From the NCBI GenBank assembly GCA_964448045.1, contig CAYUVF010000091.1, positions 1 to 8,128 of the forward strand: a stretch of DNA of 8,128 nucleotides, given 5' to 3'. Source of the DNA: CAYUVF01 sp964448045. GTDB lineage: Bacteria > Bacteroidota > Rhodothermia > Rhodothermales > Salinibacteraceae. This document shows, piece after piece, positions 1 through 5,973 of the stretch. The notes below the pieces were generated by a model. The model was not told the origin of the DNA. It did not search any database and saw only the letters and a program-made list of their open reading frames with translations. The translations under genes were made by a program, and so were the position numbers. Each line of letters opens with the position of its first letter. The first letter of the stretch is position 1.

Positions 1-1
1 C

Positions 2-601
2 TTCTTCGGCGCCGACCGACCGGCCGCCTCCCCCGCCCTCGGCGCTATGTCGGCCGACGGCGGGACGCCCGACGGCGAGACGCAGCAGACCCTTACGCTG
101 CATCCCGGATGGAATCTCGCGTCGCTGGCCGTCGAGCCAATCAACAATACCTTTGAGTCTCTCCTGTCCGCAATCGTGCAGCATGTGGTCCTGGTCAAGG
201 ACGAGGAAGGCAACATTTACAGCCCGAGCGATGACATCAACACCATCGGCTCCTGGGCGGTGGGCGACGCCTACATGATCTATACGGACACCACCACCTC
301 CTGGACCGTAAGCGGATCGGCGGTGGATTCTTCGACCGAACTCGCGCTGGATACTGGGTGGAACCTCGTCGCGTATCTGCCCTCCGCGGCAATGCCCATC
401 GAGGAGGCGCTGACCTCCATCGAAGCAGATCTGGTCATCGTTAAGGACGAAGTCGGAGAGGTCTACGCGCCACTCTACGGGATCAACACCATCGGTGACA
501 TGCAGCCGGGAGAAGGCTATAAGATCTACATCACGGCCCCTACGACACTCACCTATCCGTCGGCGCAGACCGCAGCGCCGGGCGCCGGGCCCTCACAGTG
601 A
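2..601 (+). CDS. C-terminal part of a probable surface/secreted protein with two GWNL repeats (5' partial)
   Basis: The reading frame is open from the first bases of the window to the TGA at 599-601, so this is probably the 3' end of a longer gene. An ATG at 47 exists, but no signal peptide follows it and the codons before it are also open, so I do not take it as the true start. Counting from that ATG, residues 15-94 and 98-172 are two related repeats. Each has a GWNL motif, then a VKDE-G-[IV]Y segment, an INTIG motif, and a G-x-[AG]-Y-x-IY ending. Similar repeats occur, to my knowledge, at the ends of large extracellular proteins of Bacteroidota/Rhodothermota. The acidic, Thr/Ser-rich composition fits an exported beta-rich module. 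The tail after residue 172 is Ala/Pro/Gly-rich with no recognisable sorting signal. Its function is unknown. It may be unrelated to the glycan genes that follow 93 bp downstream. Confidence 0.75.
   Translation, partial: FFGADRPAASPALGAMSADGGTPDGETQQTLTLHPGWNLASLAVEPINNTFESLLSAIVQHVVLVKDEEGNIYSPSDDINTIGSWAVGDAYMIYTDTTTSWTVSGSAVDSSTELALDTGWNLVAYLPSAAMPIEEALTSIEADLVIVKDEVGEVYAPLYGINTIGDMQPGEGYKIYITAPTTLTYPSAQTAAPGAGPSQ
89..562 (+). repeat. Two tandem protein-level repeats (GWNL/INTIG modules)
   Basis: The segments 89-328 and 338-562 encode two homologous modules of about 75-80 residues. Both carry GWNL near the start, VKDE in the middle, INTIG about 13 residues later and an aromatic Y-x-IY strand near the end. 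The DNA itself has diverged, so this is an old intragenic duplication rather than a recent one. Confidence 0.8.
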
Positions 602-694
602 ATGGGTGAATGGAATCCGGCGTAGACTTCGCGGGGCCGAGCCGGTGTGACGAGTAGTAGCCAAACGCTACGCTCCACGCGACCCGGCTTTCGC

Positions 695-1504
695 ATGTCT
701 AACGCTATCGTATCTACGTCCCCTGAACCGGCATCCGGCTGTGACCATCGCTTTCTGCTCGGCACCCGCGTGGATGGGACGAGCTATCCCCACGCCGTTC
801 AACAGATCCGCACGTGGGCCGCGGCGCGCACCTCCCGTTACGTCTGCGTGGCAAATGTCCACGTCGTCATGGAAGCGCACGACGATGCCGACTTCCGGCG
901 GCTGATCAACGACGCCGACCTGGTGACCCCGGATGGCATGCCGCTCGTCTGGGCGCTCCGGCTCCTGGGCATCGAGCCCGCCCAGCGCGTCTACGGGCCG
1001 GATCTAACGCTCCACCTCTGCCGTGAAGCGGCCGCCGCCGGACTGCCGATCGGCCTGTACGGCGGCACCCCGGAGAGCCTCGCTGACTTCACCGCCGCGC
1101 TGGAACGGTGGTTTCCGGGGATTCAGGTCGGATGCGCCATCGCGCCGCCCTTCCGCCCGCTTACACCCGACGAAGATGCGGCCTACACCCGGCAGATCAT
1201 CGACGCCGGGGTGCGCATTCTGTTCGTGGGTATTGGCTGCCCCAAGCAGGAGCGTTGGATGGCCGCACACAAGGACCGGATTCCGGCCGTGATGATTGGC
1301 GTCGGTGCCGCATTTGACTTTCACTCGGGACGCGTCCGGCAGGCCCCGGCCTGGATGCAGCGGATCGGTCTCGAATGGGCCTTCCGGCTGGCGACCGAGC
1401 CGCGGCGCCTCTGGAAGCGATACGCCAAGCACAACCCGCGCTTCGTCGCGTTCATCGCGGCCCAGTGGATGCGCACCCGGTGGCGATCCGTCCCATCCCG
1501 TTGA
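695..1504 (+). CDS. WecG/TagA/CpsF family glycosyltransferase (GT26)
   Basis: This is a GT26 glycosyltransferase. Family members transfer ManNAcA, ManNAc, glucose or similar sugars onto a lipid-linked monosaccharide at the cytoplasmic membrane face, usually as the second step of teichoic acid, enterobacterial common antigen or capsule synthesis. From the ATG at 695 the protein has 269 residues. Visible motifs are ANVHVVMEA (53-61), ADLVTPDGMP (74-83) with Asp80 at the position of the proposed catalytic Asp of TagA, RVYGPDL (98-104), LYGGTPE (121-127), GxGxPKQExW (179-188), GVGAAFDFHSG (202-212) and the C-terminal GLEW-FRL-EPRR-KRY block (225-243) that helps membrane association in TagA. An in-frame GTG at 647 would add 16 residues. 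I prefer the ATG because the family normally has a short N-terminus, but neither start has a clear ribosome site. The substrate cannot be read from the sequence. No key motif is missing. Confidence 0.93.
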   Translation: MSNAIVSTSPEPASGCDHRFLLGTRVDGTSYPHAVQQIRTWAAARTSRYVCVANVHVVMEAHDDADFRRLINDADLVTPDGMPLVWALRLLGIEPAQRVYGPDLTLHLCREAAAAGLPIGLYGGTPESLADFTAALERWFPGIQVGCAIAPPFRPLTPDEDAAYTRQIIDAGVRILFVGIGCPKQERWMAAHKDRIPAVMIGVGAAFDFHSGRVRQAPAWMQRIGLEWAFRLATEPRRLWKRYAKHNPRFVAFIAAQWMRTRWRSVPSR

Positions 1505-1617
1505 GGCGGGGCTGCCCGTACGGGCGGACTACGGGCCATTCCGCATCGTACCGCCGGTGGCACGACTACCGAACGATCGTACTGGCCGCCCCGCTCACGC
1601 CGACCGTTCTCGTTTCT

Positions 1618-2604
1618 GTGCCCAACGTTACCGTCATCTCTCCCGTCCATAACGCCGCGTCCTTCCTCGATCGAACCATCGAGAGCGTGCAGCGCCAGAC
1701 GCTCACGGACTGGGAATACATTCTGGTTGACGACGGCAGCACCGATCGCTCGGCGGCGATTATCGACGCGTATGGGGCCGCAGATTCACGCATCCGGCTA
1801 CTTCGCCAAGCCCAGCAGGGGGCCTGCCGGGCGCGCAATCGGGGCGCCGAGGCCAGCGATCCCTCGGCCCGCTATCTATTCTTCCTCGACGCCGACGACG
1901 CCCTCGAACCCGAGGCCCTGCAGCGGATGAGCGCGTATCTCGATGCGCATCCGGAGGTGGGCCTGCTGGGTTGCCAGTGGACCCTCGTCGACGAAGCCGA
2001 CCAGCCGCTGCCCCGGCAGCGTCCCCGCACGCGCCGGGCGCCGGGCCGCCTCGTGCCGCGTCGGCTCCGCCCCGACGAGAAAGCCACCCCGTTCGTGACG
2101 TTCTACTGCGGATCGGGCCAGGGGCCATGTGCGCTCTACCGGCGCAGCGTCTTCATGGCCACCGAGGGCTGGGACGAGCGCCTGACGGGGCACCAAGACA
2201 GCGACATGTTCATCCAGATGAGCCTGCGCGCGCCCGTCCACTACCTCCCGGACCGCCTCTACCGCTACCGGCGCCACGACGGCAACATGACGAACGACCG
2301 CCGGCGCATGTACGACGCGCAGGAGGTGCTGCGTGCCAAGTGGGACCACTACGAAGCCCCCACCCCCAAGCAGCAGCAGATGCTTACCGAGGCGCGTCGG
2401 TACTACTACTCGATCTATCACCCCACCCGTAGTCTCTTCCGTGCCGCGCGCTGCCTGGTCACCGGGATCCGCCACCGGCGCAGCGATGAATTCCGATGGG
2501 CCCGGTACCACCTGCAGGCGTGCCTCACCAGCTGGCGCACGTTCCTGCGCTACGAACGCGACGCGGCCCCCTCGCCGCACGCTCTCCATCCTTCCTCCCC
2601 GTAA
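1618..2604 (+). CDS. Family 2 glycosyltransferase (GT-A fold)
   Basis: This is a cytoplasmic GT2 enzyme that should transfer a sugar from a nucleotide donor to the growing lipid-linked glycan. The frame is open from 1375, but starting there would overlap the previous gene by 130 bp with sequence unlike a glycosyltransferase. The GTG at 1618 immediately precedes the typical first beta strand (PNVTVISPVHNAASFL) and gives 328 residues. Motifs seen are DDGSTD (38-43) for nucleotide binding, ARNRG (72-76), DADD (91-94) as the metal-binding DxD, GWDE (184-187), QDSD (193-196) at the position of the usual ED catalytic-base motif, and YRRHDGN (217-223). There is no membrane segment, so this is not a processive synthase. 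The C-terminal ~80 residues are basic and helical and may contact membrane or partner enzymes. It follows the GT26 gene by 113 bp and sits 12 bp before the methyltransferase gene. Donor and linkage are unknown. Confidence 0.92.
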   Translation: MPNVTVISPVHNAASFLDRTIESVQRQTLTDWEYILVDDGSTDRSAAIIDAYGAADSRIRLLRQAQQGACRARNRGAEASDPSARYLFFLDADDALEPEALQRMSAYLDAHPEVGLLGCQWTLVDEADQPLPRQRPRTRRAPGRLVPRRLRPDEKATPFVTFYCGSGQGPCALYRRSVFMATEGWDERLTGHQDSDMFIQMSLRAPVHYLPDRLYRYRRHDGNMTNDRRRMYDAQEVLRAKWDHYEAPTPKQQQMLTEARRYYYSIYHPTRSLFRAARCLVTGIRHRRSDEFRWARYHLQACLTSWRTFLRYERDAAPSPHALHPSSP

Positions 2605-2616
2605 CACGCCTGCGCC

Positions 2617-3408
2617 ATGACCGCTCACTCAACCCCAACCAACGGCCGCCCGCCATCCACCTCAACCGCGGCGTTGACCAACGCCGAGCTCCATCGGCGC
2701 CTGCAGGGCATTCCCTTCATGTCGCTGGAGCAGGCCAATCGGATGCGCGACTTCATCGTCCACCACGGAATCCGCGACATTCTGGAGCTGGGCTTCTGGC
2801 AGGGCACGTCGACCTGCTACATGGCCCACGCGTTGGAAGAAGTCGGAGGCGATCGCATCGTCACGATCGATCTGGAATCGGCCCGCACGCTGGAGCCCAA
2901 CATCGAAACGCTCCTGGAACGCGTCGACCAGCGGCATCGCGTCGACATCTACTATGAGCCCACCTCCTATACGTGGCGGCTGATGCGCATGATTGACGCG
3001 GATCCGACACCGCGGTTTGATCTCTGCTACATCGACGGGGCCCACAACTGGTTCGTTGACGGCCTCGCCTTCTTCCTCGCCGACCGGCTGCTCCGCCCCG
3101 GCGGATGGGTCATCTTCGACGACCTGGATTGGACGTATGCGAGCAGCCCTGCCGCGCACAACCGCGAGAAGATCAAGACCATGCCGCCCGACGAGCGCGA
3201 TACGCCGCAGGTCCGGAAGGTGTACGAACTCCTCGTGAAGGGCCACCCCGACTACGCCCGGTTCAAAGTCGAGGCCGGATGGGCCTTTGCCCAGAAGCAG
3301 GACCGCGCCCGGTCCGCCCCCGCCGTGCGCCAGGAAGTGATTGTCGAGCGCAAGCACGTGGGCGTCGGCGCTGTCCTCCAGAAGACGTGGAAGAAGCTCC
3401 GCCGGTAG
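2617..3408 (+). CDS. Class I SAM-dependent methyltransferase (Methyltransf_24-like)
   Basis: This is a 263-residue Rossmann-fold methyltransferase, most like the Methyltransf_24 group that includes sugar and small-molecule O-methyltransferases. After a Pro/Thr/Ser-rich N-terminal tail (1-20), motif I is ELGFWQGTST (57-66), the SAM-ribose acidic loop is TIDLE (83-87), the central strand is FDLCYIDGAHNW (134-145), and the post-IV segment is LLRPGGWVIFDDLDW (158-172). The IDGAH and FDD acidic residues resemble the metal-binding positions of Mg-dependent O-methyltransferases such as MycF/TylF, so metal dependence is possible. Its place between a glycosyltransferase and a sulfotransferase suggests O-methylation of a sugar in the glycan or of a nucleotide-sugar precursor, but this is inference. 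The start ATG lies 12 bp after the previous stop with no obvious Shine-Dalgarno site. Co-transcription with the neighbours is likely. Confidence 0.88.
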   Translation: MTAHSTPTNGRPPSTSTAALTNAELHRRLQGIPFMSLEQANRMRDFIVHHGIRDILELGFWQGTSTCYMAHALEEVGGDRIVTIDLESARTLEPNIETLLERVDQRHRVDIYYEPTSYTWRLMRMIDADPTPRFDLCYIDGAHNWFVDGLAFFLADRLLRPGGWVIFDDLDWTYASSPAAHNREKIKTMPPDERDTPQVRKVYELLVKGHPDYARFKVEAGWAFAQKQDRARSAPAVRQEVIVERKHVGVGAVLQKTWKKLRR

Positions 3409-3461
3409 CATCTCGGGCGCCCCCGCGTCTGCATATCCTTCCCGATCGATCCTCCAATCCA

Positions 3462-4193
3462 ATGGGCCTGTACTACCACACGCTCCCCCTCCGGCAGCGG
3501 ATCAAGCGGTCCCCGTATCACAAGTATATCCCGTACCTCCATTACTGGCATTACTTCGACCGGCCCAAAGCCATCCGGCTGCAGGATCTGCGCGCGATCT
3601 ACGTCCCGATTCCCAAGGTTGCCTGCCGGTCGATCAAGTTTACGCTTGCGCAGCACCTCGGCCTCGACGACAACCCGCACGTCGCCAACTGGGACTACAT
3701 CGGGCGGGCCGCCGTCGGGCGCCATACCGGGTATTTCCGATTTGCGATTGTCCGCAACCCGCTCGACCGGCTCCTCTCCTGCTATGCGCAGAAGATCGTC
3801 CAGTTTAGACAGGAGGCCCTTCGCGACCGCCCCCTGGTCTTCTGGAAGTACGGCGACCGGTTTCACCGGGACATGACCTTTGCCGACTTCATCGAAACGG
3901 TGGCCCAGATCCCGGACGCGGTGTCCGACCCGCATTTCCGCTCCCAGCACCATTTTGTGTACCATCGCGGCGCGCGCATAGTCGACGTCGTCGGCACGTT
4001 CGAGTCGCTGGAGGCCGACTGGGAAGCCATCGCAGCGCACACCCAGCTGCCGCTCCTGCCCCAGCAAAACCGCTCCCGGCACCGTCCCTTCGAAGAGGTC
4101 TACACGCCCGGCCTCGCTCGCCTCGCCTATGCTCGCTACGAAGAGGACGTGCAGCGCTTCGGCTACACGGATGCGGTTTTATCTATGCTGTAA
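3462..4193 (+). CDS. Sulfotransferase, Sulfotransfer_2 (carbohydrate) family
   Basis: This is a 243-residue protein of the carbohydrate sulfotransferase family (HNK-1/chondroitin sulfotransferase type), which moves sulfate from PAPS to a sugar hydroxyl. The 5'-phosphosulfate-binding motif is visible as PIPKVACRSIK (49-59) and the 3'-phosphate-binding motif as FAIVRNPLDRLLSCY (94-108). Further family marks are SDPHFRSQ (155-162), VGTFESLEAD (177-186) and the C-terminal Y-EEDVQRFGY (226-235). There is no signal peptide or membrane anchor at the N-terminus, unlike the Golgi enzymes, so it should act in the cytoplasm where PAPS is made. The frame is open upstream to 3105, but that would overlap the methyltransferase by 300 bp. 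The ATG at 3462 gives a compact product 53 bp after the previous stop. The likely acceptor is a sugar of the lipid-linked glycan or a precursor. Sulfation of another small molecule cannot be excluded. Confidence 0.9.
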   Translation: MGLYYHTLPLRQRIKRSPYHKYIPYLHYWHYFDRPKAIRLQDLRAIYVPIPKVACRSIKFTLAQHLGLDDNPHVANWDYIGRAAVGRHTGYFRFAIVRNPLDRLLSCYAQKIVQFRQEALRDRPLVFWKYGDRFHRDMTFADFIETVAQIPDAVSDPHFRSQHHFVYHRGARIVDVVGTFESLEADWEAIAAHTQLPLLPQQNRSRHRPFEEVYTPGLARLAYARYEEDVQRFGYTDAVLSML

Positions 4194-4439
4194 GAGAAAA
4201 AACCTGACGCACATCCCGGACTCAAGTGCCCCCCATTACCTGATTTATCGCAGCGGAGTCGGTGCATCTGTTCCCTCCGCGACGGCCCCTGCTTGAAACG
4301 AGCTATTCGGTGTATTGCATAGGGATTGTTGGCTTCTCCTGCTTGCCCGCGTGGAGGCGCTTCGCTCGCCAGCGGACGATAACGCGGCCGGCGTTGCCCG
4401 CTCCCCATTTTACTTCTTGTCAGGTTCACTCCACGAGGT
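4194..4439 (+). other. 246-bp intergenic region between the two gene clusters
   Basis: No credible coding sequence was seen on either strand. The region is richer in A and T than the genes around it and starts with an A run at 4197-4202. A weak inverted repeat (GCGGAG at 4253-4258 and CTCCGC at 4275-4280, 16-nt loop) is present, but without a T tract it does not make a convincing terminator. A TTGAAA hexamer at 4293-4298 followed 16-17 bp later by an A/T-containing TTGCAT/TGCATA stretch is a poor sigma-70-like candidate. No match to the Bacteroidota TAnnTTTG element was noticed. As the longest gap in the window it is the best place for a promoter of the downstream genes. Confidence 0.6.
4293..4320 (+). 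promoter_or_regulatory. Weak candidate promoter upstream of the WbaP-like gene
   Basis: TTGAAA (4293-4298) resembles a -35 box and TTGCAT (4315-4320), 16 bp downstream, matches only three of six positions of a -10 box. Support comes mainly from location, about 120 bp before the start of the second gene cluster. If the organism is of the Bacteroidota line, sigma-70 consensus matches are of limited value. Confidence 0.2.
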
Positions 4440-5945
4440 ATGGAACAGATTCAGGTCGCGCCCCACGGCATTTCGACCGAGCCTCCGCCCACGCCGGCGA
4501 CTCGCCCCCAGACGCGGGCGTTTCGGTACGCGCGGCGACGATTTTACAACAGCGTCGTGCTGGCGCTGGGGGATACGCTGGCGCTGAGCCTCAGCATCCT
4601 CCTCGCGGATGTGCTGTTTGTCTGGGGACTGGGCATCCCGCTGATTCCCGCGTGGAGCTGGTCGCTGCTCCCGAGCTGGTGGATCGGCGCGGTGGTGGTG
4701 GGCCTCTTGCCGAGCTGGGGACTCGGGCCCGTTGAGGAGCTGCGGCGCACGACGGTCCTGCTCATCATCGTGTTCGCGAGCACCATCATCGCGCTGGAGA
4801 TTGGCCTCGACGCCCCTCACACCAGCCGATGGGTCCTGTTGACCGCCCTCGCCATGAGTTTAGCCGCCGTCCCGCTGGTGCGCCTGCACATGAAGCGTCT
4901 CCTGATCCAGCAGGGGTGCTGGGGCGTGCCCGTCGTCATCTATTGCCACGGCCCGATGAGCCGATCCGTCATCGAACTGCTGAATAACGAGCAGGGCCTC
5001 GGCTTCAACCCGATCGGCGCCTTTCAGGGTGATGATCCGTTTACCAACGGACACGCGCTCTCCCCGACCAATGGCCACGCCCCCTCGGCCCCGGACACCG
5101 TACCCGTCCTCGGCTCCCTCACCGACACCACTCCGATGGCCCCCATCGCCATCCTGGCGCTTTCCGATGGCGAGCGGCAGCGGATGGCCGAATTGCTGGA
5201 GGGGCCCCTCTCGTTCTATCACAAAGTGCTGGTCATTCCCGACCTGTTCGAGCTTCCTTCCCTGTGGGTTCGCTCCCGCGACCTGAACGGTATTCTGGGC
5301 CTCGAAATCACCCGCAACCTGGCGAGTCCGCTGGCGATGTTCACCAAACGCACCGCCGATCTGACGTTGGTCATCGCGACCTCCTTTCTATGGATTCCGC
5401 TGTGCACGCTCATCGCGCTGGGCATCTGGCTGGAGGATCGCACGTTTCCCTTCTTTCTGCAGGAACGCCTCGGCAAAGATGAGCAGCGCTTCTACACGTG
5501 GAAGTTCCGCACGATGGTGTGCGACGCCGAGGCCGTGCTGGAGGACCACCTCGCAGTGAATGCCGAACTTCGGCGCGAGTGGGAGACGAACCACAAGCTC
5601 AAAAACGATCCGCGCATTACCCGCATCGGTGCGATTCTCCGCCGGTATAGCCTCGATGAGCTGCCACAGCTTATCAACGTGGTGCGCGGCGAGATGGCGC
5701 TCGTTGGCCCCCGCCCGCTTCCGGCCTATCACTATTACGAACTCACCCCCCGCGTACGGGATCTCCGCAAACGCGTGCGCCCCGGCCTGACGGGCCTCTG
5801 GCAGGTCTCCGGCCGCAGCGACGCCGGCACCGATGGCATGGAGCTGTGGGATCCGTACTACGTCCGCAACTGGTCGCCCTGGCTCGACATCGTCGTACTG
5901 GTCCGGACCGTCCGCGCCGTTACCAAGGCCTCCGGAGCTTACTGA
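4440..5945 (+). CDS. WbaP-like undecaprenyl-phosphate sugar phosphotransferase (priming enzyme)
   Basis: This is a 501-residue polyprenol-phosphate sugar-1-phosphate transferase. Such enzymes start a glycan by placing a hexose-1-phosphate from a UDP-sugar on undecaprenyl phosphate. The N-terminal half has four hydrophobic segments (about 37-64, 76-94, 104-123, 131-149) followed by a soluble alpha/beta domain (about 163-290). The LGLEITRNLASP stretch (287-298) and KR-AD are typical of the WbaP subgroup. A further membrane helix (about 308-331) leads to the catalytic domain: KFRTM-CDAE (355-364), EWE-NHKLKNDPRITRIG (380-397), SLDELPQL (404-411) with the Asp406-Glu407 catalytic dyad, GEMALVGPRP (417-426), RPGLTGLWQVSGRS (447-460) and YYVRNWS (473-479). 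Length is slightly above the ~475 residues of Salmonella WbaP, partly through an NGHA-repeat linker at 202-217. The ATG is preceded by GAGG, the best ribosome-site-like stretch in the window. Galactose, glucose or GlcA-1-phosphate specificity cannot be told. Confidence 0.93.
   Translation: MEQIQVAPHGISTEPPPTPATRPQTRAFRYARRRFYNSVVLALGDTLALSLSILLADVLFVWGLGIPLIPAWSWSLLPSWWIGAVVVGLLPSWGLGPVEELRRTTVLLIIVFASTIIALEIGLDAPHTSRWVLLTALAMSLAAVPLVRLHMKRLLIQQGCWGVPVVIYCHGPMSRSVIELLNNEQGLGFNPIGAFQGDDPFTNGHALSPTNGHAPSAPDTVPVLGSLTDTTPMAPIAILALSDGERQRMAELLEGPLSFYHKVLVIPDLFELPSLWVRSRDLNGILGLEITRNLASPLAMFTKRTADLTLVIATSFLWIPLCTLIALGIWLEDRTFPFFLQERLGKDEQRFYTWKFRTMVCDAEAVLEDHLAVNAELRREWETNHKLKNDPRITRIGAILRRYSLDELPQLINVVRGEMALVGPRPLPAYHYYELTPRVRDLRKRVRPGLTGLWQVSGRSDAGTDGMELWDPYYVRNWSPWLDIVVLVRTVRAVTKASGAY
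5043..5090 (+). repeat. Direct repeat encoding duplicated TNGHA octapeptide
   Basis: Within the WbaP-like protein, residues 202-209 and 210-217 are TNGHALSP and TNGHAPSA. They form a back-to-back repeat in the soluble domain, probably a surface loop grown by small duplication. The DNA copies differ at several third positions. Confidence 0.6.
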
Positions 5946-5973
5946 ACCGTCTGGATCTCAACCCCACCTGCCG

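Noticed and set aside
1514..1525. Perfect 12-bp palindrome GCCCGTACGGGC just after the GT26 stop
   Set aside because: A palindrome of this size is expected by chance in several kb of GC-rich DNA; there is no T tract for a terminator and no second copy was noticed as an operator pair.
1375..1617. N-terminal extension of the first GT2 gene to the ATG at 1375
   Set aside because: It would overlap the GT26 gene by 130 bp and the added residues look like a frame-shifted shadow of that gene; the GT2 fold starts right after the GTG at 1618.
1876..2628. 250-residue open frame on the minus strand opposite the first GT2 gene
   Set aside because: It mirrors a clear glycosyltransferase with intact motifs, has no recognisable domain, and long antisense frames are expected in GC-rich DNA.
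2662..3462. 266-residue open frame on the minus strand opposite the methyltransferase
   Set aside because: The opposite strand encodes a clear SAM-methyltransferase, and the antisense product is Gly/Val/Asp-rich without motifs.
4163..4429. 88-residue minus-strand open frame filling the 246-bp intergenic gap
   Set aside because: It is Arg/Gly/Ser-rich with no recognisable domain, runs into the sulfotransferase 3' end, and is opposed to every neighbour.
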